Source of the DNA: JASSUD01 sp031963405
GTDB lineage: Bacteria > Pseudomonadota > Gammaproteobacteria > Burkholderiales > Burkholderiaceae
Assembly: GCA_031963405.1 (NCBI GenBank)
Contig: JASSUJ010000001.1
Span: 2,356,001 to 2,420,000 of the forward strand
Direction of reading: 5' to 3'
Length of the DNA stretch: 64,000 bases
Below the pieces are notes generated by a model. That model searched no databases, was not told the origin of the DNA, and saw only the letters and a program-made list of their open reading frames with translations. Within the stretch, counting starts at the first letter, position 1, and every line of letters starts with the position of its first letter. Shown piece after piece: positions 44,684 to 53,508 of this stretch. Position numbers and translations under genes: made by a program.

Positions 44684-45805
44684 TTAGCTTGTAGTGGCAG
44701 AAGGCATGGGCATAAAACCCGTCACTTCAAGACCATAACCGGAAAGGATGCTGAGTTTACGTGGGTCAGATAATACGCGTATTTTACTCACCCCTACATC
44801 GCGCAAAATTTGGGCGCCAATGCCGTAAGTTTTGAAATCAATCGGTCGACGTTTGAGCTGGGCGGCTTTCTCCGGCTCATCAAAGGCAGCAAAAACTTCA
44901 CCTAGGTGCTCCTTTGCGCCGTCGCAATTCAACAATACAACCACACCGCAGTCAACTGACGCAATTTCCTTTAAGGCCGCATGCAGTGTCCAAGAGTGTA
45001 ATGGGCTGCTAGTTTCCAGTAAGTCTAATACGCTCAGCGGTTCATGTACGCGTACTAGTGTTTCCTGATCAGGCGTTGGGGTGCCGCGTACCAGTGCTAA
45101 ATGTGAGGCACCGGTTGGCTTATCGAGATACATAAATGCATGAAATGCACCGTATTGCGTGTGCATAGTTCGTTCGGCTACACGCTTAATAATAGACTCG
45201 GTATGGCTACGGTAATGAATCAAATCAGCGATAGTGCCGACTTTGAGCTGATGCTGCTCGGCGAATTTAAGTAAATCAGGAAGGCGCGCCATCGTGCCAT
45301 CTTCATTCATCACTTCGCAAATAACGGCGGCAGGGGTTAAGCCTGCCAACATCGTGAGATCACAGCCTGCTTCAGTGTGGCCAGCACGTACCAAGACACC
45401 ACCTGGCTGTGCCATGACGGGGAAAATATGTCCTGGTTGAACGACATCTTCGGCGCGCGCATCGCGTGCTACCGCTGCTTGCACGGTACGCGCGCGATCT
45501 CCTGCTGAGATGCCGGTGGACACACCTTGCGCTGCTTCAATGCTGAGCGTAAAGGCTGTGCTGTATTGAGCGCCATTGCGCTGCGTCATCAGCGGTAGCT
45601 TGAGTTGCTGGCAGCGTTCTTGCGTGAGCGTTAAGCAAACTAAGCCGCGCGCAAACCGCACCATAAAATTGATCGCCTCAGCGCTAACAAAGTCAGCGGC
45701 GAGCACAAGATCCCCCTCGTTCTCACGCTCTTCTGCGTCAGTCAGGATGACCATTCGGCCGGCTTTTATGTCTGCGATGATTTCTGAGGTGGAGGCAAAT
45801 GTCAT
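44684..45805 (-). CDS. ribBA: 3,4-dihydroxy-2-butanone 4-phosphate synthase, RibBA-type fusion
   Basis: The N-terminal half (about 1-210) is an intact DHBP synthase, with DAEERENEGDLVLAAD, RAGHTEAGCDLTMLAGL and EVMNEDGTMARLPDL. The C-terminal half aligns with GTP cyclohydrolase II but has RVHEPLSVLDLLE where the zinc cysteines (SECLTGD..G..RCDCG) should be. So GTP cyclohydrolase activity is probably absent, as in other Burkholderiales RibBA proteins, and a separate ribA is needed. A longer frame opens at 45856; I prefer the ATG at 45805 (MTFASTSEIIADIKAGR), the usual family start. Confidence 0.92.
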   Translation of the reverse strand: MTFASTSEIIADIKAGRMVILTDAEERENEGDLVLAADFVSAEAINFMVRFARGLVCLTLTQERCQQLKLPLMTQRNGAQYSTAFTLSIEAAQGVSTGISAGDRARTVQAAVARDARAEDVVQPGHIFPVMAQPGGVLVRAGHTEAGCDLTMLAGLTPAAVICEVMNEDGTMARLPDLLKFAEQHQLKVGTIADLIHYRSHTESIIKRVAERTMHTQYGAFHAFMYLDKPTGASHLALVRGTPTPDQETLVRVHEPLSVLDLLETSSPLHSWTLHAALKEIASVDCGVVVLLNCDGAKEHLGEVFAAFDEPEKAAQLKRRPIDFKTYGIGAQILRDVGVSKIRVLSDPRKLSILSGYGLEVTGFMPMPSATTS

Positions 45806-45894
45806 GGGAGTTAAGCGAAGAAAAGAGGGGCGCTTTGTATGATTAGGCAGAAGCAAGATGATACCGCATTCTCTACCGCAGCCTCATTCCATTT

Positions 45895-45952
45895 GCTGAG
45901 GGAAGGGCCGCATGACGTTGCCCCGGATTATTCAGATTTTCCCTAAGTTGCA
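45895..45952. repeat. Short palindromic repeat upstream of ribBA
   Basis: GGGAAGGGCCGCATGACG at the left and GGATTATTCAGATTTTCCC at the right. Decayed member with mixed ends. Confidence 0.5.
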
Positions 45953-45976
45953 CTCTTTTTCATGCGGGGTTGAATT

Positions 45977-46996
45977 TTATTCAGGCATCGGAGCTAACCT
46001 AGCCTCTTCATCAAGAATAGATCGGTATCCTCTAGAATCTGCTTTTTTATACATTGACTCAAAGAATGGGTCCTCAGGCACCGCTACGCCGCCCAGCGTT
46101 TTTTCCTGATCCGGCAAATTGAACCACTGGCTATTTGTTGGAGACATTATTTGGCTTGGTATCCATTGGCCTATTGGAATCGTTGGATCACATTCTATCT
46201 CTGCACTTTCCTCTGGCTTTTCTGTTATCGGCTCTTTTTTTGTCGTATATCCCAGCGTTATTTTAAGCCCGCCCTGCTCCCATTCTGACATTTTTTCTCG
46301 CCATACTTTGGGGTATTCAGTTGCTGGGCAAACAATGCCTGCCCAAGCATCGCAAATTACAGCATTAGGATCCCAATCCGAAAAATCGTCTGGAAATTTT
46401 TCATCTTTTAAAGGCTCCTGTCCTAAGGCGACGCACACATGATCTGGCACCAGATTAACGACAGCGACTCGCCCTAGCTCATTTTTATCGTTATTCCATG
46501 TTGAATCCATCAAGTCTTGCCAAACTAAAAAGCTGAGATCGTGGCAATTGGCTATCGTTAGCTTATCTATAGTTGAATAGGTTAATTGATCATGGTGATC
46601 CTGTGAACGCCATGAAATCATTGGCTGACTATACATGCGGTGTGTCTCAGGATCAGATAGCTGTGGAGTAATTCCATAAGACAAGTTTGTTGATCTACGG
46701 GGGATTTGCGTGCTTATATTGGCAAACGCAAGTGTTGCTACAGCTAAACGTTTATCTAAAACAGTTTCTTTAGAGGCGTTAATCTTAGATGGGATTTCAG
46801 ATGTTGGGCCAATCCGTATCTTATTAAAAAGATTGGTGTATCCCTGGGTTGAATCGTCCGACTGTACTTTATAGAGAGCTTCATACACAGCGTTAGATGG
46901 ATGAGGAGACGATTTACGGGTAAATGGATTATTGGATGGGTTATTGGATTGAGTTAGTGGGGGCTGAGAAATACGGTTTAAAGTAAAGAAAGTCAT
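45977..46996 (-). CDS. Putative Cys-His-Asp hydrolase effector
   Basis: A 339-residue protein with a polar N-terminus (MTFFTLNRISQPPLTQSN) and no Sec signal. It shows three blocks in the order expected of papain/transglutaminase-like effectors: ANCHDLSFLVWQ (Cys151), VVNLVPDHVCVALGQ (His186) and NAVICDAWAGIV (Asp216). The pattern NC.(E/D)...DH.(F/C)V.LG...VVCD.WAG recurs in secreted bacterial toxins and effectors of this fold. Deamidase, protease or transglutaminase activity are all possible. It lies in the middle of the rib genes. It shares its MTFF start with the F-box/LRR gene at 1-1066. Confidence 0.7.
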   Translation of the reverse strand: MTFFTLNRISQPPLTQSNNPSNNPFTRKSSPHPSNAVYEALYKVQSDDSTQGYTNLFNKIRIGPTSEIPSKINASKETVLDKRLAVATLAFANISTQIPRRSTNLSYGITPQLSDPETHRMYSQPMISWRSQDHHDQLTYSTIDKLTIANCHDLSFLVWQDLMDSTWNNDKNELGRVAVVNLVPDHVCVALGQEPLKDEKFPDDFSDWDPNAVICDAWAGIVCPATEYPKVWREKMSEWEQGGLKITLGYTTKKEPITEKPEESAEIECDPTIPIGQWIPSQIMSPTNSQWFNLPDQEKTLGGVAVPEDPFFESMYKKADSRGYRSILDEEARLAPMPE

Positions 46997-47807
46997 ATAT
47001 GTTCCTGAAAAATAAAAGTAAGTTGTCTATGATAAATAGGATTTGTTTCTATCTAAATATCAGTTAAGGAAGCTCCGCATAATCCCTGTAACGGCGTTAT
47101 GAACTTACAGAGATTATGCAGAGCTTCCTTAATATAATTAAAGAACAATTGACTCTCAAACTCTGTCTAGAAAACAGTAAAAGCTTATAAAAATACGAAT
47201 CTCCTATTGCAATATGGATTTTTTGCAAGTCAAAAAATAAATTCTCAAAAATCATTGATAAGATAAATAAAATATAAATCAAAACCCATAAAAATTCTTT
47301 GCATGTGTTAATCAAGAAGCAAAGCATTTGCAAGATTATTTAGTCTGCTTAAAAATAAAAAGTCACTCTTTTATAGCTGAAGAGAATTGGGCTAATGGGA
47401 TAAATATGCAAGTACCGCTTTCTGAGGAAATGAAAAAAGAAAGTGAATTGCAAGTAATAGAAATAAAACTTGAGACGCTGTTATGCCTCGCAGCATTTTT
47501 TACCCGTGAGTGATGCAGAACTTCCTTAGCGAAGATTAATTTTATTCAGCATTTTCTTGCATCAATTTAAGCTTGAAAAAGAAAATTCCCTATCTTCTGT
47601 GACAAGCTAACTACTTATTCCCTCGCATATTGCAGAAAAACATAGGGTGGGGAGCGATTTTAACTAAGCTAGTATTGCTGATAAGCGATTGATTTGAGGC
47701 AAGCACTTAAGTGCAAGCTTTTATTCAATATAAGTAAAAGCGCGGTGCAAAAAATGTAGTGGGAATGGCTAATTAAGTTAATTTCTATAATAAACAAGGA
47801 GATAAAT
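46997..47807. other. Long AT-rich intergenic region
   Basis: One palindromic repeat at 47064-47132. Small open frames at 47097-47333 (minus) and 47328-47513 (plus) are AT-driven or run into the repeat and have no support. A half repeat end (TTATTCAGCATTTTCTTGC) lies near 47550. Otherwise this is the leader of the 47808 gene. Confidence 0.5.
47064..47132. repeat. Short palindromic repeat, CTGCATAA class
   Basis: The 28-base ends (TTAAGGAAGCTCCGCATAAT... and ...ATTATGCAGAGCTTCCTTAA) are near-perfect inverted copies around a 13-base core. Confidence 0.85.
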
Positions 47808-48311
47808 ATGGCCCCTTCGATTCAGCCATTATCAAGCCAGTATGCGCAGCGCATTCAGCAATCTCAGCCGCAACACTCGTCATTATCTGTGGTTGATCGA
47901 GAGCAAGTCGTACTTGCTGAAGCAATTAATTCTGTGGCTAAGCTAAAGCAGTGGGCAGGCACGCTTGATAGGGCAGCGACTAAGCTCCGGACTGAACCAG
48001 GTGGCAACAAAATGCTGTCTAACACTAAGCAGTTAGCCGAGGTCATACAGCAGATATGCCTAAAGGCAACGCTAGGAGGGGGAAAACGCCGCCCGATGAG
48101 TTTAGCGGATATGCTCTCCATTCTTTTTAAGGAAATTGGAAAAATTAAAAATGAAGTTAATCAATACGCCAAAAATCCTAAAATAAATTTAAAGGATGAG
48201 ATAGCTAAGCTAAATAAGGATATATTAAAAAATATTGTGCCGATTTTAAAAGATGTATATTTTTTCCTAACTCAGACCCCAGCATTTATTTCTGTCAACA
48301 GATTGGCTTAA
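47808..48311 (+). CDS. Orphan 167-residue helical protein, effector candidate
   Basis: I do not recognise it. The N-terminus is Gln/Ser-rich (MAPSIQPLSSQYAQRIQQS); the rest is helical (VVLAEAINSVAKLKQWAGT, SLADMLSILFKEIGKIKNE) with a hydrophobic C-terminal helix. The leader AAGGAGATAAATATG is very similar to those of the genes at 49303 and 50086. It is convergent with ribE and sits inside the rib region. Confidence 0.6.
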   Translation: MAPSIQPLSSQYAQRIQQSQPQHSSLSVVDREQVVLAEAINSVAKLKQWAGTLDRAATKLRTEPGGNKMLSNTKQLAEVIQQICLKATLGGGKRRPMSLADMLSILFKEIGKIKNEVNQYAKNPKINLKDEIAKLNKDILKNIVPILKDVYFFLTQTPAFISVNRLA

Positions 48312-48352
48312 GCAAGAAAAACAGTGAAATTGTCGTATCAAAAATAGCCTTC

Positions 48353-48398
48353 TAAAACCTGTTTATGATTTTTTAGGAAGATCGTAAGCAGGTTTTTA
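48353..48398. repeat. Hairpin of two IS-like ends
   Basis: AAAACCTGTTTATGATTTTT pairs with AAGATCGTAAGCAGGTTTTT with a few mismatches and almost no loop. The arm resembles GAGCCTGTTCACGATTTTTT at the IS5 remnant (8265-8286). It also could terminate the 47808 gene. Confidence 0.6.
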
Positions 48399-48469
48399 AG
48401 AGCGGAAAAGAGAGTCGGTAATTAAACAGGCGCTATTTCTTTGTACGTTTTGCGAATAAATGGCCTTCC

Positions 48470-49078
48470 TTAATTTGCAGCTAAAAGGCGTTGGGTATAA
48501 CGCGCTAATAGGTCAGTTTCGAGGTTGACTTGTGCGTTGGGTTGTAAATGTTTGAGGGTAGTCACCGCGACGGTATGGGGGATGAGGTTGACGGAAAAAG
48601 CACAGCCTTGCGCTTGGTCTTCCACGGTGTTGACGGTGAGACTAACGCCATTGATCGTGACCGAGCCTTTGTAGGTGAGATAGCGGCCTAAGTGGTGAGG
48701 AGCCAGTACTTGCAAATGATATGACTCACCGTGCTGAGCGAAACTAAGCACGGTGCCTGTGCCATCGACATGACCTGCTACCCAATGACCACCTAGCCGG
48801 TCGCTTATGCGTAACGCTTTTTCAAGATTGACGGGGCCTGGCCTATCGAGCGATACCGTGCAATTCAGGGTCTCGCGTGATACTTCTGCGGTAAAACAGT
48901 CGTGTTTGAGGGTGACGACGGTTAAGCAAGCACCCTGCACGGCAATACTTTCACCAGGTATGACCTCGGCTAGGAAGTGCTGGCCACAATTAATCGTCAG
49001 TTCGAAGCCAGCACGCTGGTCACCGAGCGGAGTAACAGTTTCAATCTGGCCAATGGCCGTGACAATACCCGTAAACAT
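48470..49078 (-). CDS. ribE: Riboflavin synthase alpha subunit
   Basis: The last step of riboflavin synthesis, a dismutation of two lumazines. The 202-residue protein has two lumazine-binding repeats: repeat 1 starts MFTGIVTAIGQIETV and repeat 2 includes GGHWVAGHVDGTG and GSVTINGVSLTVN. Length is normal. In related bacteria it sits between ribD and ribBA; here two orphan genes separate it from ribD and two from ribBA. Confidence 0.95.
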   Translation of the reverse strand: MFTGIVTAIGQIETVTPLGDQRAGFELTINCGQHFLAEVIPGESIAVQGACLTVVTLKHDCFTAEVSRETLNCTVSLDRPGPVNLEKALRISDRLGGHWVAGHVDGTGTVLSFAQHGESYHLQVLAPHHLGRYLTYKGSVTINGVSLTVNTVEDQAQGCAFSVNLIPHTVAVTTLKHLQPNAQVNLETDLLARYTQRLLAAN

Positions 49079-49149
49079 AGCGTTGAATAGTCCAGAGATA
49101 GAAAGAAAAAAGATAAAAAGAATGTGACGGAACCTAGAGAAGGTTGTTA

Positions 49150-49186
49150 TTCCTTGCCCGCGGATTATGCAGGCCTTCCTTAGGCA
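49150..49186. repeat. Half palindromic repeat upstream of ribE
   Basis: GGATTATGCAGGCCTTCCTTAGG-like right end only (ATTATGCAGGCCTTCCTTAG). No left end is clear. Confidence 0.45.
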
Positions 49187-49302
49187 AAACCTTTCTAAAT
49201 TAATAAATCTTAAGCAAGCACTAAATAGAGGCGAAAGCCACGCCTCTTGATGCCGGTACTTCTGGTTGATTCAGTGCGTGTATAAAAAGTTAGGAGACAA
49301 AA

Positions 49303-49971
49303 ATGCTTTATACCACAACACCCCCGGCCCAATCCCGTCCGCCATCAGTTTCATTTTTCAATCCAATTAGCCCAACTCTTACTGCCGAAGAACTGCAGCA
49401 GCAATCGGCTAATCTGCACGGAGAAATGGGTGTTTTGAAAGGGGCGATCAAGAGCATTAATTTTTTCCCCCTTAATTACTTTACGTTGACGCGAAAGATC
49501 ATCCAGGGACTGGAAGCCACGTTGGCTAGCGTAGCGCAGAAAAAAGAGACGCTTGAGAAAGAAGGGTCAACGCCCACACCTGAGGCACGCTCGCGACTAG
49601 GTCAGCCACAAGCATCAGGCTTAGACTCAATCCACAGCAATTCCTTGGAAGACTGCGAGCATCCATTAGCTGATGTGCAAAGCCAAATTAATACGATACG
49701 CAGCATTATTAATGAGATTGATATCAACGCTGGGCAACGTATTACATTCTTGAGCGATAAGCTGATTCAATTAGAAGAACAAAGAGATAGGCTAGCCAGC
49801 TTAGGAGCGCAAGCGAGTACAGTGCATCAGGCCGACGTCATAGCAGGGCAAAAAGTCATCAGCACAATCAGCATCAATTTCTTCAACGACAGATTGAAAC
49901 TACCAGCAGTACAGTGGAGCCAAGATGTGCGGTCATATTCACTATTTGGGTATACGACTGACTTAGTGTAA
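49303..49971 (+). CDS. Orphan coiled-coil protein (paralogue of 50086)
   Basis: A 222-residue protein I do not recognise. It has a Pro/Ser/Thr-rich start (MLYTTTPPAQSRPPSVSF) and coiled-coil stretches (LEATLASVAQKKETLEKE, LIQLEEQRDRLASL) flanking a disordered middle. It ends in an aromatic, beta-like tail (ISINFFNDRLKLPAVQW, YSLFGYTTDLV). The start follows TTAGGAGACAAAAATG. It shares the leader, the coiled-coil plan and the Phe-rich tail with 50086-50550, so the two are probably diverged duplicates. It lies between ribE and ribD. Confidence 0.6.
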   Translation: MLYTTTPPAQSRPPSVSFFNPISPTLTAEELQQQSANLHGEMGVLKGAIKSINFFPLNYFTLTRKIIQGLEATLASVAQKKETLEKEGSTPTPEARSRLGQPQASGLDSIHSNSLEDCEHPLADVQSQINTIRSIINEIDINAGQRITFLSDKLIQLEEQRDRLASLGAQASTVHQADVIAGQKVISTISINFFNDRLKLPAVQWSQDVRSYSLFGYTTDLV

Positions 49972-50085
49972 GGCTGTTATTCAATATTATTGAGATATCT
50001 AAAGCCGCTCGCATGTTTAGTCAAAGGCACCGCACAGGCCCTAAGCGTGAACTGATTAAATATTAATAAAAATAAGGAGACAAAC

Positions 50086-50550
50086 ATGGTCTATGCAAGC
50101 CAAGCTACGCAATCTCATCAGTATTTCTCACGCTTTCAGCCTCAAACATTAGGCTCGGCGCCAGTAAGCCCTGAACCAATGGAAAGGCATGAGCGCATAA
50201 AAGATCTGCAGCGTCAAATTAATGAAATGCAGCATATATCCAAAACGGAAAACTGGGGGATCATTGGCATAATCAATCGCTTCTTTCTTTCAAAGAAATT
50301 AGATGGGATAAGCGAGCAACTGAAGAGGCTAAATGATGAGTTAAACAACCAGCAAGAGCAGCTCGTGAATACTTTATCAAGGACAAGTCAAGAGACAGAA
50401 ACACAGGCGCCGTCTGAGCGAGTTTTACCTTCAGCGTCTGTAAGACGCGGAGCGGAGCAAAACATCACCGCGACCTTAGCATTTAATATATTTGGATACC
50501 CATTGAGAGTGTGTACGATACAGTTTGATCAGTTCGTGTCTTCGAAATAA
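50086..50550 (+). CDS. Orphan coiled-coil protein (paralogue of 49303)
   Basis: A 154-residue protein with a polar start (MVYASQATQSHQYFSRFQP), a central coiled coil (RIKDLQRQINEMQHIS, LDGISEQLKRLNDELNNQ) and the tail LAFNIFGYPLRVCTIQFD. The ribosome site is AAGGAGACAAACATG. Function unknown. It is tandem with 49303-49971 and probably co-expressed. Confidence 0.6.
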   Translation: MVYASQATQSHQYFSRFQPQTLGSAPVSPEPMERHERIKDLQRQINEMQHISKTENWGIIGIINRFFLSKKLDGISEQLKRLNDELNNQQEQLVNTLSRTSQETETQAPSERVLPSASVRRGAEQNITATLAFNIFGYPLRVCTIQFDQFVSSK

Positions 50551-50626
50551 TTAAATCGAAATATCAGTCGTTTGGCGTAATTTTGCTTAAGCATTTAATT
50601 AGAGGCTGTTACTCGGGAAGGCATGT

Positions 50627-50662
50627 GGTGAATAAGCATATTGTTTAGCTAGCTTATTCACC
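50627..50662. terminator. Hairpin after the 50086 gene
   Basis: GGTGAATAAGC / GCTTATTCACC, a perfect 11-base stem with a 14-base loop. It lies between the convergent 50086 gene and ribD; no U-run on either strand. Confidence 0.45.
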
Positions 50663-50803
50663 GTGTGCTTTCTATCTAATGGGTAACTAAGAGATAGCAC
50701 AGCGTCATATGCCTTTAGATCGGCGTCGAGTTTGGGTATTGCCTACTGCTATGTGCGCAGAGCTATAGCGCTAATAGCGCAGAATTCGCTTGATTAAAAA
50801 TGA

Positions 50804-51949
50804 CTAGTTGGCGCCAAGGCGCGCGATGATACGCAGATCGTCACCGACCCGCGCAACCGAATGAAAAGAAAAATCTGTGCGCGCAGCAAGCGTCGTGGGA
50901 GACGTCATATTGAACATACCCGTGGCCTCACCAAGCAGCGTAGGGGCAAGATAAACCAGCAGTTCATCAACACAGCCTTGCTGTAAAAAGGCGCCATTTA
51001 ACGTATTACCCGCTTCCACATGTAATTCATTAATATCTCGCTCAGCCAGCAGAGATAAGAGCGCGGGCAGATTAACTTCAGCCTTGCCGCGCTTGCGTTG
51101 ATCAGGCGAATTAGCGGTTTCAGTCGCAGTGGGTAGGGCAATGATCTCCGCTCCACGTTGGCGTAATGCCTCAGCTTTGCTGGTGTGTAATTTGTCTGCT
51201 ACAGCGCAAACGATAAGAAGAGGGGCGCCTTCTAGTAAACGTGCATTAACAGGCACTTCCAGTTGGCTATCAAGCAGTATGCGTTGTGGTTGACGTGGTG
51301 TATCGACGCCACGCACGGTAAGCTGCGGGTCGTCTTTGCGTACTGTACCAATCCCCGTGAGTACAGCGCATGCGCGAGCTCGCCACCGGTGGCCATCGGC
51401 TCGAGCTGCAGTGCCTGTAATCCATTGGCTAATACCATTGGGTAGGGCAGTTCGACCATCTAAGCTAGCGGCAATTTTTACGCGTACCCAAGGACGTTGG
51501 CGTGTCATGCGCGAGATAAAGCCTAAGTTTAATTCCTGCGCTTCTTGAGTTAAGAGGCCACACTGCACATCGATATGCGCGGCACGCAGCATCGCAAAGC
51601 CACGCCCAGCGACTTGCGGATTAGGGTCTTGCATCGCTGCGACGACACGCGTGATATGAGCATCAATCAGCGTCTGCGCACAAGCTGGCGTGCGACCGAT
51701 ATGGCTGCATGGCTCAAGTGAAACATAAGCAGTTGCACCGCGTGGGTCTTGGCCTTGACTGCGCGCATCGTTTAAAGCCTGAACCTCAGCATGTGCGCCC
51801 CCCGCTGGTTGCGTAAACCCTTCACCAATAACTTTTCCATCTTTAACCAATACACAGCCCACACGCGGATTAGGCGTGGTGGTATACAGTCCTCGCTCAG
51901 CAAGCGCGAGGACTCGCTGCATATACACAAAATCAGTCTCAGAAAACAT
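50804..51949 (-). CDS. ribD: Bifunctional deaminase/reductase RibD
   Basis: Second and third steps of riboflavin synthesis. The 381-residue protein has an N-terminal zinc deaminase (GGAHAEVQAL and EPCSHIGRTPACAQTLI) and a C-terminal NADPH-dependent reductase (WVRVKIAASLDGRTAL, WITGTAARADGHRWRA, LHVEAGNTLNGAFL). It is the first gene of the usual ribD-ribE-ribBA-ribH-nusB order. hemL lies upstream on the same strand. Confidence 0.95.
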   Translation of the reverse strand: MFSETDFVYMQRVLALAERGLYTTTPNPRVGCVLVKDGKVIGEGFTQPAGGAHAEVQALNDARSQGQDPRGATAYVSLEPCSHIGRTPACAQTLIDAHITRVVAAMQDPNPQVAGRGFAMLRAAHIDVQCGLLTQEAQELNLGFISRMTRQRPWVRVKIAASLDGRTALPNGISQWITGTAARADGHRWRARACAVLTGIGTVRKDDPQLTVRGVDTPRQPQRILLDSQLEVPVNARLLEGAPLLIVCAVADKLHTSKAEALRQRGAEIIALPTATETANSPDQRKRGKAEVNLPALLSLLAERDINELHVEAGNTLNGAFLQQGCVDELLVYLAPTLLGEATGMFNMTSPTTLAARTDFSFHSVARVGDDLRIIARLGAN

Positions 51950-52041
51950 TCGGTATTAAATTTGGATAGTCATTGATGAAGCAAATTCTAGTGAGCACTC
52001 AGCGGCTAGGATTCAAATTTTTTCTGATACTTACCCCCGCG

Positions 52042-53334
52042 CTAATCTGCTGACAGCGCTAGTTTTGCAAAAGCCTCGCGTGCAGCGATGAGGGTTGCGC
52101 TAATCACTTCTTCATCATGCGTACTGGAAACGAAACCAGCTTCGTAGGCGGACGGAGCGAAATAGACGCCGGCTGCGAGCATAGCGTGAAAAAATGCGTT
52201 AAAGCGTGCCAAATCGCAGCGCTCAACTTCAGCTAAGCAAGTGGGTATCTGTTCGGCGAAATAGAGACCAAACATGCCGCCTAGATGATCTGCGGCGAAG
52301 GGAAGGCCAGCGTCATGGGCCGCGCTAATTAAGCCATTAGTGAGTTGGGCTGTACGCGTTGTAAGCGTTTCATAGAAATCTGGCGCTTGGATGCGCTTGA
52401 GGGTAGCAAGGCCGCAGGCTACCGCAATCGGGTTGCCTGACAGCGTACCCGCTTGATAGACGCTGCCCAAAGGAGCCAAGTGCGCCATAATTTCGCGGCG
52501 CCCGCCAAACGCAGCGGCTGGCATGCCACCGCCAATGATTTTGCCCAAGCAGGTTAGATCAGGCGTAATGCCATACAGTGCCTGCGCGCCGCCAAGTGCC
52601 ACGCGAAAGCCGCACATCACTTCGTCAAAGATGAGTACCGACTCATATTCAGTACATAAATCACGTAGCGCTTGTAGAAACTCTGGCGTGGCGCGTATCA
52701 AATTCATATTGCCAGCGACGGGTTCCACAATCACAGCCGCAATTTGGTCACCATATAAAGCGAACGCTTCGGCAATTTGTTCGGTGTTGTTATATTCAAG
52801 GACAGTGGTTTGCTGGGTTAACTCAGCTGGCACACCGGCTGAAGTTGGTTGGCCAAACGTGAGTAAACCTGAGCCGGCTTTGACTAGCAAACTATCAGAA
52901 TGTCCGTGGTAACAGCCAGCAAACTTGATAATGCGACTGCGCTCAGTGAAGCCACGTGCTAAGCGTAAAGCGCTCATGGTGGCTTCAGTGCCGCTCGAAA
53001 CCATTCGCACTTGCTCAATGGCGGGCATCAATTTGCAAATTTCTTCGGCTATTTCTACTTCTGCTTCAGTCGGGGCGCCAAAGCTAAACCCTTGCTCAAG
53101 CGCTGCATGTGCCACAGCCAGCACATGCTCATCTAAATGACCAAGAATCATTGGTCCCCATGAGCCAATGTAATCGGTGTAGCGCTTGCCATCGACATCC
53201 CAAAAATAAGGGCCACGTGCCGTTTTAATAAAACGTGGCGTACCGCCTACGGCACCAAATGCCCGTACAGGAGAATTCACGCCACCTGGAATCGTTAGTT
53301 GAGCACGTGCAAATAGATCTTCATTGCGAGACAT
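52042..53334 (-). CDS. hemL: Glutamate-1-semialdehyde 2,1-aminomutase
   Basis: Converts glutamate-1-semialdehyde to 5-aminolevulinate for haem. It is a 430-residue PLP enzyme: the N-terminus PGGVNSPVRAFGAVGG, VSSGTEATMSALRLAR, IFDEVMCGFRVALGGAQ and the PLP lysine in DLTCLGKIIGGGMPA. Length and motifs are normal. Confidence 0.96.
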   Translation of the reverse strand: MSRNEDLFARAQLTIPGGVNSPVRAFGAVGGTPRFIKTARGPYFWDVDGKRYTDYIGSWGPMILGHLDEHVLAVAHAALEQGFSFGAPTEAEVEIAEEICKLMPAIEQVRMVSSGTEATMSALRLARGFTERSRIIKFAGCYHGHSDSLLVKAGSGLLTFGQPTSAGVPAELTQQTTVLEYNNTEQIAEAFALYGDQIAAVIVEPVAGNMNLIRATPEFLQALRDLCTEYESVLIFDEVMCGFRVALGGAQALYGITPDLTCLGKIIGGGMPAAAFGGRREIMAHLAPLGSVYQAGTLSGNPIAVACGLATLKRIQAPDFYETLTTRTAQLTNGLISAAHDAGLPFAADHLGGMFGLYFAEQIPTCLAEVERCDLARFNAFFHAMLAAGVYFAPSAYEAGFVSSTHDEEVISATLIAAREAFAKLALSAD

Positions 53335-53508
53335 GGAAAAATCCCGAAAAATTAATAAGGTTTAGACAAACGCCAAATAAATCGCGAGCAAGGAACACTA
53401 TTGCTCTCAGCGGCATTCAATATTTTTTGAGTTCCTAAGTTGGGGCGACGAATTGAGTCCAATACGAAATCCCAACACAAATCACTTTTGGAGAGGGTGA
53501 ATAGGCTC

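Noticed and set aside
47097..47333. 78-residue minus-strand hydrophobic open frame
   Set aside because: AT-rich, Phe/Leu/Ile composition expected by chance, and one end lies in a palindromic repeat.
47328..47513. 61-residue plus-strand open frame
   Set aside because: No ribosome site and no motif; AT-rich intergenic DNA.
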